NCBI GenBank assembly: GCA_902794405.1
Contig: CADBHI010000010.1
Span: 1 to 48,934 of the forward strand
Length of the DNA: 48,934 nt
Direction: 5' to 3'
DNA from: an uncultured Prevotellaceae bacterium
GTDB taxonomy: Bacteria > Bacteroidota > Bacteroidia > Bacteroidales > Bacteroidaceae
A program made the position numbers and the translations under genes. Of the stretch, positions 34,322-42,387 are shown in pieces. Numbering within the stretch: the first letter of the stretch is position 1; each line of letters begins with the position of its first letter. The notes under the pieces are model-generated. The model was not told where the DNA came from. It did no database searches and saw only the letters and a list, made by a program, of their open reading frames with translations.

Positions 34322-37300
34322 ATGAAAATGAAAAGACAATATATCCTTTATTTCTCCATCCTGTGCGCACTTTGCGTCGGCCAGCCGGCCTATGCCCAGG
34401 ATGATGAGTCACTTGACGAAGAAGAAACCGTCAGCGTACCCAAGAAGAAACAGGCAAAGATTCCCTCCTACCCCACTGTTGAGGTAAAGGGCGTATGCGT
34501 AGATGCAGTAAGCAAACAGCCGTTAGCCGGTATCATGATCCAGGCTCTGAACGACATCAACTACACGTCAATGACTGACGAGAAGGGTGAGTTCGTGATT
34601 AAGGTACCTGAGTTCGCCACCGCTCTCTACGTTCATTCACCTGAATATCTCAGTCAGCACGTTGGTATCGGTGCGTCCGGTTCAACGTTGCGGATCGAGA
34701 TGCTCAGCGACAAGTTCCGTCCCATGTACGGCAAGTCGACACTCATCGGAGCTTCGTCAACTGCCAATATCAGGAACACCACCTCGCAGACTGTTGACAC
34801 CGACATCGAGGAACTCCTTGGAGCCGACGTTCGCAGCATCAGCCGTTCAGGTGGTCCTGGCTATGGTTCCGCCATGTTTATCCGTGGTCTGAACTCACTC
34901 AATGCCAATGCCCAGCCCCTGATTGTCATCGACGGTGTGGTGCAGGACATGCAGCAGACCCGTACTTCGCTTCACTATGGCGATTACACCAACCTGTTGC
35001 TCAATGTCAATCCTGAGGATATCGAGAAGGTGACAGTCATGAAGAATGCCACTGCCCTCTATGGTGCCAAGGGTGCTGCTGGTGTCATCCTCATTGAGAC
35101 CAAGCGTGGACACAGCTTGGCAACCCGTATCGATGCCAACATCGGCGTAGGAGTTACGTTGGAGCCTAAGACACCCGACATGATGAATGCCGCCCAATAC
35201 CGACTCTATGCTTCTGAGCTGCTGGGTACCTATCCCAAAATCGAGAACTACACGTCCCCCGAAACGTTCAAGTTCCTCATCGACGACCCGTCGAAGTACT
35301 ATTATTCCAAGTACCATAACGACACCGACTGGCGCAAGGAAGTATACCATACGGCATTGAACCAGAATTACAACATCAATGTGCAAGGTGGTGACAACGT
35401 GGGTATGTATAACCTCTCGTTAGGATATACCGATGGTCAGAGCACGGCACGCGAGAACGGTTTCAACCGTCTGAACGTACGCTTCAATACCGACATCAAC
35501 ATCATCAATAAGCTGACCACCCGCTTCGACATGTCGTATGCCAAGGTCAACCGCGATGTCTTCGACAATGGTGCCCCCGAGAGTCTGACTACCGGAACTA
35601 TTTCCTCGCCCACTTTCCTGGCACTGGTCAAGTCACCGTTCCTGAATCCCTATACCTATAATAATACAACGCACTTGCTCTCTGGCACATTGTCAGATGC
35701 CGACGATTACCTGACCATGCTCGACAGCGACCTTACCCTTGGTAACCCGACTGCCCTGCTTGAGAATGGTAGCGCCATCAACAAGAACCGTGTGGAGATG
35801 ACCCACTTCAACACCGTCATTGCACCACGCTTCGACTTCAACGACCATCTGTCACTGACCGAGGTATTCAGCTATACCCTCGATCGCGTATCACAGCGCT
35901 ACTATCGTCCGCAAGGCGGCATGCCCACCTTCCTCATCGATGGTATCGGACGTGTGCAGAACATGGCTAAGTCTATGTTCTCAAAAGAGACCAGCATCAT
36001 GAGCGACACCCGTCTGCAGTGGAAGCGCCAGCTCCGCGAACATTTTGTCGATGCCTATGCTGGTATGCGGTTCACTTCGTTTGCCTTCGATGACAACCAG
36101 CCGGAAGGTCAGTATGCATCAGCTGGTAACGACAAGACGCCTAACATCTCTACCAACATGGACTTCATCGACGCAACAGGTACCGACGATTCCTGGCGCA
36201 GCATGACCTGGTATGCCAATGTCGACTACAACTACCGCAACCGCTACTTCGCTCAGCTGTCACTGGCACTCGAGACCTGCAGCCGCTTTGGTAAGGAGGC
36301 CGACGGTGGCGTTAAGATTGGCGGTGTCAAGTGGGCCATCTTCCCCAGCGTCCAGTTGGGTTGGGTACTCACCAACGAGAATTGGTTCCCCAAGACCAAT
36401 GCCATCAACTACTTGCTGTTAAAGGCCGGCTATGATGTCAGCGGCAACGACGACATCAACAACTATGCCGCACGCACATCGTTCAGCGTTTCTAAGTATC
36501 TGTATCGCTCTACCGCTGCCATACTCGACAACATCGGTAACGAGGGCATCTCCTGGGAACAGACCCGCAAGATGAACTTCGGACTGAAAGCCTATCTGTT
36601 CAACAATCGCGTGGGCGTGGACTTCGACTACTATCTCAACCACACCTCCAATCTGTTGACGCTGAAGACCTTCGAAAATCCCGTAGCTGGTATCAACAAC
36701 TACTGGAGCAATGGCGGTTCGCTCGACAACACTGGTTTCGAGGTTACAGTTACCGCCAAGCCCGTGGTCACCCGCAACCTCAATATTGAGGTAGGTGCCA
36801 GCGCCGGACACTATGTCAACAAGGTGAAGGAACTGCCTAACAACAGCCGCATCTATCTCGACGGACAGCTTTCTGCACAGGGCTATACCTCCAGCATCTA
36901 CGGTACTGATAACATCGCTACCATCGTCGATCAGCCTGTAGGTATGTTCTATGGTTACAAGACAGCAGGCGTGCTGGCATCTGATCAGGAGGCTGCCACT
37001 GCTGGCAGCAAGGGATATCTCTACCTGACCGACGCAACTGGTGCCCGTCAGAACTTCAAGGCTGGTGATGTACGCTTTGTCGACATCAACGGCGATGGCG
37101 AGATCAGTGAGGCTGACAAGACCATCATCGGCAATCCCAACCCCGATATCTATGGTAACATCTTTGCCACCACGACATGGAAGTACTTCACCCTCCACAT
37201 TGGCTTCAACTATTCGTTAGGTAACGATATCTACAACTACCAGCGCAGCTTGCTCGAGGGTGGTTTCAACTTCTATAACCAGACCACGGCCATGACCAAC

Positions 37301-37630
37301 CGCTGGCGTGCAGAGGGACAGCGTACCGACATACCTCGCGCCACCTATGACGACCCCATGGGCAATTCCCGTTTCAGCGACCGCTGGATTGAGGACGGTT
37401 CCTATCTCAGACTGAAGACGGTCTCACTGACCTATCGCGTTCCCGTCAGCTACAGCTGGCTGCAGGGTCTCAGCGTATGGGCCGAGGCTAACAACCTGCT
37501 GACACTGACCCATTACTTGGGCAACGATCCCGAAGCCTCTGTCGCCAACGCCGTGCTCTATCAGGGCATCGATGCTGGCAACATTGCCCTGGGACGGACG
37601 TTCACCTTGGGACTTAGAATCAACTTGTAA
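34322..37630 (+). CDS. SusC/RagA family TonB-linked outer-membrane transporter (second copy)
   Basis: A 1102-residue SusC protein, clearly diverged from the first copy. Signal peptide MKMKRQYILYFSILCALCVGQPAYAQ is followed by an unusual acidic then basic stretch (DDESLDEEETVSVPKKKQAK) before the carboxypeptidase-regulatory-like domain (VEVKGVCVDAVSKQPLAGI...). The plug has MFIRGLNSLNANAQPLIVIDG and VMKNATALYGAKGAAGVILIETKRG. The barrel contains the loop DINGDGEISEADKTIIGNPNPDI common in SusC and ends FTLGLRINL. Its susD follows directly: a TTG in the susD frame abuts the susC stop, but the better ATG is 24 nt on. Confidence 0.95.
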   Translation: MKMKRQYILYFSILCALCVGQPAYAQDDESLDEEETVSVPKKKQAKIPSYPTVEVKGVCVDAVSKQPLAGIMIQALNDINYTSMTDEKGEFVIKVPEFATALYVHSPEYLSQHVGIGASGSTLRIEMLSDKFRPMYGKSTLIGASSTANIRNTTSQTVDTDIEELLGADVRSISRSGGPGYGSAMFIRGLNSLNANAQPLIVIDGVVQDMQQTRTSLHYGDYTNLLLNVNPEDIEKVTVMKNATALYGAKGAAGVILIETKRGHSLATRIDANIGVGVTLEPKTPDMMNAAQYRLYASELLGTYPKIENYTSPETFKFLIDDPSKYYYSKYHNDTDWRKEVYHTALNQNYNINVQGGDNVGMYNLSLGYTDGQSTARENGFNRLNVRFNTDINIINKLTTRFDMSYAKVNRDVFDNGAPESLTTGTISSPTFLALVKSPFLNPYTYNNTTHLLSGTLSDADDYLTMLDSDLTLGNPTALLENGSAINKNRVEMTHFNTVIAPRFDFNDHLSLTEVFSYTLDRVSQRYYRPQGGMPTFLIDGIGRVQNMAKSMFSKETSIMSDTRLQWKRQLREHFVDAYAGMRFTSFAFDDNQPEGQYASAGNDKTPNISTNMDFIDATGTDDSWRSMTWYANVDYNYRNRYFAQLSLALETCSRFGKEADGGVKIGGVKWAIFPSVQLGWVLTNENWFPKTNAINYLLLKAGYDVSGNDDINNYAARTSFSVSKYLYRSTAAILDNIGNEGISWEQTRKMNFGLKAYLFNNRVGVDFDYYLNHTSNLLTLKTFENPVAGINNYWSNGGSLDNTGFEVTVTAKPVVTRNLNIEVGASAGHYVNKVKELPNNSRIYLDGQLSAQGYTSSIYGTDNIATIVDQPVGMFYGYKTAGVLASDQEAATAGSKGYLYLTDATGARQNFKAGDVRFVDINGDGEISEADKTIIGNPNPDIYGNIFATTTWKYFTLHIGFNYSLGNDIYNYQRSLLEGGFNFYNQTTAMTNRWRAEGQRTDIPRATYDDPMGNSRFSDRWIEDGSYLRLKTVSLTYRVPVSYSWLQGLSVWAEANNLLTLTHYLGNDPEASVANAVLYQGIDAGNIALGRTFTLGLRINL

Positions 37631-37654
37631 TTGAACATTAGAAAATTGATAATT

Positions 37655-39520
37655 ATGATGACCAAAAGCATAAAGAACCTCCTTATTGCCTGTTCAGTGT
37701 TCTGCGGCACTGCCGTAGCCCTCACGGCCTGTGAGGATATGTTTGAGACCGACAGTGACCGTCAGATCTTCGACCCTGAACTCGACCAGAAGACTGACTC
37801 CATGTTCTACACCCTCGGCATTCTTAAGGGACTGCAGATGGTGGCCGACCAGTATGTCATGACAGGTGAGATGCGCGGCGACCTCACGGCAACTAATGCC
37901 TATACCGAGACGGCCTTGCGTCAGCTGGCCAACTTCACCGCCGATGCTACTAACAAGTACGATTCGGCCTACCACTATTACCGTATCATCAACAACTGCA
38001 ACTACTACCTGGCCCACCGCGACACCTCTCTACGTACAGGTAGCCGTCAGGTGGCCATGTTAGAGTACGCCGAAGCCTTGGCAGTCAGGGCATGGGCCTA
38101 CCTGCAGCTCACCAAGAACTACGGTTCGGTACCTTTCTATACCACACCCGTTACCAGTATTGGCGATGCCAACAGCAAGATGGACACCCGCGACCTGCAA
38201 GGCATCTGTGACGAGCTGACCCCTGAACTCATACGTTTCAGTGGCACTCCCGTTCCTACCTACGGTAATATCTCTGCCGGTGTGCTCAACAGCAGTAGCT
38301 CCGACAACCCCGAAGAGAAGATTGTACAGTCGCCAAAGACCATGATTCCTGTCGACGTCATTCTGGGCGACCTCTTCCTCGAGACCCATCAGTACGAGCT
38401 GGCCGCACGTTACTATTTCAACTACCTGCGCACCAACCAGTGGGATATTCCCATGGCCTACATTTCTCTCAGCGACAACAACATCCGTCGTACCCTCGAA
38501 GACAAGATACCCACCACTTGGTCTATGACCTTCAATAGCGGTTACACCTGGTCGTCTATCTTCAGCGTCACACAGCCCAACGACATTATCACTTACATTC
38601 CGCTGGCAGCCAACAAGCTGCGCGGTATCGTCACTGAGCTGCCACGTTACTTCGGCTACGACTTCTACAGCACCACCGGTGGTTCGGCCTCATCCGACAA
38701 TCGTTACCTCTTGGAGCGACAAATTGATGCATCGTCATCCTACATCGCATTGTCCGATGCTCAGGATTACTACTACACGCCAACTGGCAGCGAAGGTGGT
38801 TCCACCATCGTTCGAACTGCAGAGCTCGGCGACCTGCGCCGCTACATCACCATGCGCCAGGTGGCCAAAAACGACTCTTCGTTCGCTGTCATGACCAAGT
38901 TCAGCAGTGCCAACATTCCCATTTACCGTACTGCTACAGTCTACCTCCGACTGGCTGAAGCCATCAACCGCATGGGCTATCCCGATGCTGCCTTCGCCAT
39001 CCTAAAGGACGGTATCTCCGACGACCTTACCAGCTACGTGGTAGTAGGCGACAGCACCGACATCGAGGCTGGACGCTACATCCGTCCTGAGACCATCAAG
39101 ATGCTGCAGTCCACGATTCCGTTCCTGTCGGCCGAAAACCGCATCACGTTCGAGGACAATACTGGTGTGCATAGCCGTGGTACCTATTACACCTGGGGTG
39201 CATTCTCACCCTATCAGTACAACACCATCGTGGGACGTAAGCTGCAGGAGATTGACAACACCTTCAACCTCCAGCGTAGCTCCTACACCGCTCAGGACAC
39301 CATCAATGCCGTCGAGGATATCATCTGCGACGAAATGGCACTTGAGCTCGCCTTCGAGGGCAACCGCTTTGGCGACCTCACCCGTATGGCCCGCCACAAG
39401 AATCAGGCCGGTCTCAATGGCAGCGACTTTGGTTCAAAGTGGCTCGCACGCAAGCTGGCCTACAAGAATCCTGCCGTCTCGCTGCTCGATGAAAAGAATT
39501 GGTATCTTCCCTTTAAATAA
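37655..39520 (+). CDS. RagB/SusD family nutrient-binding lipoprotein (second copy)
   Basis: A 621-residue SusD-type lipoprotein from ATG 37655 (MMTKSIKNLLIACSVFCGTA, lipobox LTAC then EDMFETDSD). A TTG at 37631 would add eight residues ahead of the leader and is not needed. SusD signatures include YYRIINNCNYYLAHRD, AVRAWAYLQLTKNYGSVPFY and the C-terminal ALELAFEGNRFGDLTRMARHK. The central part is longer than usual and rich in Ser/Thr. It completes the second SusCD pair and is the last gene of the block; the Dabb gene begins 11 nt later, perhaps by read-through. Confidence 0.93.
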   Translation: MMTKSIKNLLIACSVFCGTAVALTACEDMFETDSDRQIFDPELDQKTDSMFYTLGILKGLQMVADQYVMTGEMRGDLTATNAYTETALRQLANFTADATNKYDSAYHYYRIINNCNYYLAHRDTSLRTGSRQVAMLEYAEALAVRAWAYLQLTKNYGSVPFYTTPVTSIGDANSKMDTRDLQGICDELTPELIRFSGTPVPTYGNISAGVLNSSSSDNPEEKIVQSPKTMIPVDVILGDLFLETHQYELAARYYFNYLRTNQWDIPMAYISLSDNNIRRTLEDKIPTTWSMTFNSGYTWSSIFSVTQPNDIITYIPLAANKLRGIVTELPRYFGYDFYSTTGGSASSDNRYLLERQIDASSSYIALSDAQDYYYTPTGSEGGSTIVRTAELGDLRRYITMRQVAKNDSSFAVMTKFSSANIPIYRTATVYLRLAEAINRMGYPDAAFAILKDGISDDLTSYVVVGDSTDIEAGRYIRPETIKMLQSTIPFLSAENRITFEDNTGVHSRGTYYTWGAFSPYQYNTIVGRKLQEIDNTFNLQRSSYTAQDTINAVEDIICDEMALELAFEGNRFGDLTRMARHKNQAGLNGSDFGSKWLARKLAYKNPAVSLLDEKNWYLPFK

Positions 39521-39531
39521 GCACAATCATT

Positions 39532-39837
39532 ATGGTTAAGCATATTATCATTTGGACGCTCAATCCCGACCTCACCGAAGCCGAAAAGGCTACGGTGAAG
39601 GCCGGCATCAAGGAAGGTCTTGAAGGCCTTGTCGGCAAAGTGCCAGGACTCATCAGTGTGAATGTTCAGATTTCAGGACGACTGGCATCGTCCAACGCCG
39701 ACGTCATGCTCGATTCTACTCTTGAATCAGAAGAGGCGCTGAAAGGCTATGCCGTTCATCCCGACCATGTGGCAGTCGCCAACACTAAAGTACGTCCCTA
39801 CACCGTACAACGCGCCTGCCTTGACTTTGAAATATAA
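39532..39837 (+). CDS. Dabb (stress-responsive alpha/beta barrel) family protein
   Basis: A 101-residue protein with the dimeric alpha+beta barrel pattern: the first strand MVKHIIIWTLNP, helix EAEKATVKAGIKEGLEGLVGKV, strand LISVNVQIS, and HPDHVAVANTKVRPYTV near the C-terminus, where the conserved His lies. Members are small cytoplasmic proteins of mixed or unknown function, some stress-induced. The stop is 3 nt before rlmD, so both are probably cotranscribed. Confidence 0.88.
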   Translation: MVKHIIIWTLNPDLTEAEKATVKAGIKEGLEGLVGKVPGLISVNVQISGRLASSNADVMLDSTLESEEALKGYAVHPDHVAVANTKVRPYTVQRACLDFEI

Positions 39838-39840
39838 TCT

Positions 39841-41457
39841 ATGGCAAGAAACAAAAAGCCACTACCCCTGCTTGAGGGGATTACCATCGAGGCCGTTGCA
39901 GCTGAAGGCAAGTCGCTCTTCCACTGGAACGACCTCGTGGTATTCGTACCCTTCTGCGTACCTGGCGACGTCTGCGACGTTCAGATACGCCGTAAGAAGC
40001 ACTCCTTTGCCGAAGGTGAAGTCGTACGCTTCGTTGAATACAGTAAGGTTCGCGCCGTTCCCTTCTGCCAGCACTTCGGCGTCTGCGGAGGCTGCAAGTG
40101 GCAGAACCTGCCCTACGCCGAACAGCTGCGCTTTAAGCAGCAACAGGTTTTCGACCAGCTCACACGCATCGGCAAGGTGGAGCTTCCTGAATTTCGCCCT
40201 ATCCTGGGCAGTGTCAAGACACAGGAATACCGCAACAAGCTCGACTTCGGCTGTGCCAACAAGCGCTATCTGACCAAGGAAGAGATAAAGAGCCTCCCCC
40301 CGGCCCCCTCCAACTGGAGGGGGAGTTTCGACGGCACGGCGTCCGCCTCACCTGGGGCCAAAGATGTGCCTGCCATCGGCTTCCATATCACTGGAGCCTT
40401 CGACAAGATACTGCCCATCGAGAAGTGCTGGCTCATGGACGACCTCCACAATCGGATTCGCAACGAGATACGCGACTATGCCATTGCCAACGGCATCTCA
40501 TTCTTTGACCTCAGAGCACAAATCGGGCTGCTGCGCGACGTCATTTTCCGCAATTCGGCATCAGGCGAGCTGATGGTTATCATCCAGTTCCACTACGATG
40601 AAACAGGCGGTGAGGACGAAGCCAAGGCGTTGCTTCAGCACGTAGCCGATAAGTTCCCTGAAATCACGTCGTTACTCTACCTCGACAACCAGAAGTGCAA
40701 CGACACCATCGGCGACCAGGACATCCTCGTATTCAAGGGCACCGACCACATCTACGAGCTCATGGAAGACCTCCGCTTCAAGGTCGGTCCCAAGTCGTTC
40801 TATCAGACCAACACCGAGCAGGCCTACCACCTCTATAGCGTCGTCCGAGAATTCGCCTTCCCCAATCCACCATCCACCATCCACCATTCACTATCCACCA
40901 TCCTCCATTCACCATCCACTATCCACCATTCACCATCCACCATCCACCATCCACCATCCACCATCCACCATTCACCATCCACCATTCACCATCCACCATC
41001 CACCATCCACCATCCACTTATCTACGACCTTTACACCGGCACTGGCACCATTGCCAACTTCGTGGCCCGTCAGGCCCGTCAGGTCATCGGCATCGAGTAC
41101 GTCCCTGAAGCCATTGAGGATGCTAAGGTCAACTCCCAGATCAACGGCATCGACAACACCCTTTTCTATGCCGGCGATATGAAGGATGTGCTGAGCGACG
41201 AGTTCATAGCTGAGCATGGACGTCCCGACGTCATCATCACCGACCCACCCCGTGCCGGCATGCATCCCGATGTGGTAAAGACCATCCTACGTGCTGCCCC
41301 ACCCCGCATTGTCTATGTCAGTTGCAATCCTGCCACTCAGGCACGCGACCTTCACGACATGGATGCCGACTACCGCGTCGTTGCCGTTCAACCCGTCGAC
41401 ATGTTCCCCCATACCCCACACGTCGAAAACGTCGTTCTATTGGAGCGTCGCCGTTAA
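39841..41457 (+). CDS. rlmD: 23S rRNA (uracil-5-)-methyltransferase RlmD-type, with two repeat-derived insertions
   Basis: A 538-residue SAM-dependent RNA methyltransferase that makes 5-methyluridine. A TRAM-like N-terminus is followed by the iron-sulfur motif [17 protein letters not shown] (about 76-92), then the catalytic domain: [35 protein letters not shown], and the nucleophile loop [11 protein letters not shown]. Two foreign stretches are in frame: residues ~150-172 from a GC-rich hairpin (40304-40323), and residues ~341-392, ~50 residues repeating [14 protein letters not shown], encoded by 22 heptamers. The second replaces the short linker just before the SAM-binding strand. RlmD versus RlmCD-type specificity is not certain. 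A terminator overlaps the stop codon. Confidence 0.9.
   Translation: MARNKKPLPLLEGITIEAVAAEGKSLFHWNDLVVFVPFCVPGDVCDVQIRRKKHSFAEGEVVRFVEYSKVRAVPFCQHFGVCGGCKWQNLPYAEQLRFKQQQVFDQLTRIGKVELPEFRPILGSVKTQEYRNKLDFGCANKRYLTKEEIKSLPPAPSNWRGSFDGTASASPGAKDVPAIGFHITGAFDKILPIEKCWLMDDLHNRIRNEIRDYAIANGISFFDLRAQIGLLRDVIFRNSASGELMVIIQFHYDETGGEDEAKALLQHVADKFPEITSLLYLDNQKCNDTIGDQDILVFKGTDHIYELMEDLRFKVGPKSFYQTNTEQAYHLYSVVREFAFPNPPSTIHHSLSTILHSPSTIHHSPSTIHHPPSTIHHSPSTIHHPPSTIHHPLIYDLYTGTGTIANFVARQARQVIGIEYVPEAIEDAKVNSQINGIDNTLFYAGDMKDVLSDEFIAEHGRPDVIITDPPRAGMHPDVVKTILRAAPPRIVYVSCNPATQARDLHDMDADYRVVAVQPVDMFPHTPHVENVVLLERRR
40304..40323 (+). repeat. GC-rich hairpin inserted in rlmD
   Basis: CCCCCTCC and GGAGGGGG (8-bp perfect stem, AACT loop), preceded by a second C-run (40294-40300) that can pair with the same G-run (40319-40325). 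It resembles the C-rich/G-rich palindromic repeats often seen between genes in Prevotella, but here lies inside an open frame. Confidence 0.7.
40863..41016 (+). repeat. 22-unit heptamer array (CCATCCA) within rlmD
   Basis: 154 bp made of exactly 22 contiguous 7-mers. Thirteen are CCATCCA; the rest are close variants (CCATTCA, CTATCCA, CCATCCT, CAATCCA). Because 7 is not a multiple of 3, each three units encode one 7-residue PSTIHHS/P period, and gain or loss of one or two units shifts the rlmD frame. Confidence 0.95.
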
Positions 41458-41504
41458 AAGGAAAGAGCCGCCGGACTTTGTGTTCAACGGCTCTTTCCTT
41501 TTAA
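41454..41504. terminator. Bidirectional terminator between rlmD and the HipA-like remnant
   Basis: A 17-bp perfect stem (TTAAAAGGAAAGAGCCG with CGGCTCTTTCCTTTTAA, 17-nt loop) has A/T-rich flanks inside the arms on both sides, so it can act in both directions. It includes the rlmD stop codon and ends 6 nt before the stop of the minus-strand small gene. Confidence 0.85.
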
Positions 41505-41510
41505 TGGCAT

Positions 41511-41672
41511 TTATCCCAGATGAGTACACATATTAGGGAAAATCCTATCAATCATCGCAGCAGGGACACCACATTCTTTTGCTATGACCGGCCAATTTGC
41601 AACTACATCCGTCACTTGCTCTATCACATCTTTTGCATCTTTAATATTATTAACCCTTGCTACATCTACCAT
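41511..41672 (-). CDS. 53-aa HipA C-terminus-like remnant or orphan small protein
   Basis: From ATG 41672 the frame encodes MVDVARVNNIKDAKDVIEQV, then TDVVANWPVIAKECGVPAAM and IDRIFPNMCTHLG. The pattern V..V...W...A...GV....I followed by a Cys-Thr tail matches, from memory, the extreme C-terminus of Bacteroidetes HipA toxins. The whole kinase body is missing. The ATG overlaps the stop of the upstream HipB-like gene (ATGGTAG), the arrangement of a hipBA pair, so this looks like an internal deletion that kept the start coupling and the tail. It may equally be a stand-alone small protein. Followed by the shared terminator. Confidence 0.6.
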   Translation of the reverse strand: MVDVARVNNIKDAKDVIEQVTDVVANWPVIAKECGVPAAMIDRIFPNMCTHLG

Positions 41673-42013
41673 TCAGATTCCCCCATCCCATCATTAATGA
41701 TTTTACCAGAAGCCCGTTTCCTTTTGCGAGTATCTGTCTTTTGCATCAACTCGTAGTATTCGCTCGGACTCAGCTGTTCCTCTTCAACAAGTGGCGATAG
41801 TACATCCAATTTGCCGAGCATCCTAAGTAGACGAAGAAGTACATCGAAAGAGCGTATCTCCCCCTTCTCCACCTTCTTTACCACAGATAATGACACATTG
41901 GCAGATTCACTCAAACTCTCTTGTGTGATATTTTGTTTCAACCTTAGCGCCCTCAATCGCTCCCCTATTTTTGCCAGAATTATGGCATCAGTCATTACAT
42001 ATATATCATCCAT
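41666..42013 (-). CDS. XRE-family (HipB-like) helix-turn-helix regulator
   Basis: A 115-residue DNA-binding protein from ATG 42013 (MDDIYVMTDAIILAKIGERL...); an ATG at 41995 (109 residues) is also possible. The longest frame starts at 42064 but lies above the -7 box. The HTH covers about residues 15-70: IGERLRALRLKQNITQESLSESANVSLSVVKKVEKGE, a Cro/CI-type fold as in HipB antitoxins. The C-terminal tail ends in a basic stretch (KTDTRKRKRASGK). HipB proteins repress their own operon and neutralise HipA kinase; only a 53-residue HipA-like scrap follows. Confidence 0.85.
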   Translation of the reverse strand: MDDIYVMTDAIILAKIGERLRALRLKQNITQESLSESANVSLSVVKKVEKGEIRSFDVLLRLLRMLGKLDVLSPLVEEEQLSPSEYYELMQKTDTRKRKRASGKIINDGMGESEW

Positions 42014-42041
42014 AATGGTTACAAATAAAACTTTTACGGTG

Positions 42042-42049
42042 CAAATATA
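42042..42049 (-). promoter_or_regulatory. -7 box of the XRE regulator gene
   Basis: The minus strand reads TATATTTG (TAnnTTTG), 28 nt upstream of the ATG at 42013. No -33 box at standard distance. Confidence 0.45.
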
Positions 42050-42188
42050 CAAATAAAAGTTCAAAATAAAGCTATTACTTTGAAGTTTTATTTATTCTTT
42101 TATGTTTTTTTTATCTGTCGTTATAGTATATAGGTGTTAATACCTGTACTCCGACGAATGCTTACGGTTCAATGATCGTATGATAATG

Positions 42189-42277
42189 AATCACACTTTT
42201 CAAGTATCACTTCTCACACTTCTTACACCTAAATTAGGTGAGGGAGGTGTGAGAAGTGTTACTTAAAAAGTGCGATT
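42189..42277. repeat. 89-bp near-palindrome
   Basis: Two 44-nt arms (42189-42232 and 42234-42277) face each other around one central base. Counted pair by pair: 37 Watson-Crick, 3 G-T and 4 mismatched positions. The core CTCACAC/GTGTGAG and the AAGTGA-like segments are the strongest. There is no run of T after it, so it is not a simple terminator. Confidence 0.9.
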
Positions 42278-42366
42278 TACAATATATAGGTGAAACGTTT
42301 CTCATGAGACAAAAACGAAAATAAAAATTCCCAGGTCAGGAATATTCAAAAGGCGGTTCCTTTTTC

Positions 42367-42387
42367 TCAAAACCCGCCGGGTTTTGA
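42367..42387. repeat. Perfect 21-bp palindrome (TCAAAACCCG-C-CGGGTTTTGA) flanked by direct repeats
   Basis: Ten-base perfect arms around one base. The sequence AAAAGGCGGT occurs on both sides (42348-42357 and 42390-42399). Could be an operator, a small stem or the core of a repeat element. Confidence 0.8.

Noticed and set aside
36419-37198. 259-residue minus-strand open frame
   Set aside because: Antisense shadow of the second susC.
22292-39520. Classical polysaccharide utilisation locus
   Set aside because: No glycoside hydrolase, lyase, sulfatase or hybrid two-component system lies within it, so a glycan substrate cannot be claimed.
39749-40273. 174-residue plus-strand frame overlapping Dabb and rlmD
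   Set aside because: Ser/Arg-rich alternative frame of two recognised genes.
40863-41016. CRISPR-like array
   Set aside because: Units are contiguous 7-mers with no spacers, and no cas genes are near; it is a tandem repeat in a coding frame.
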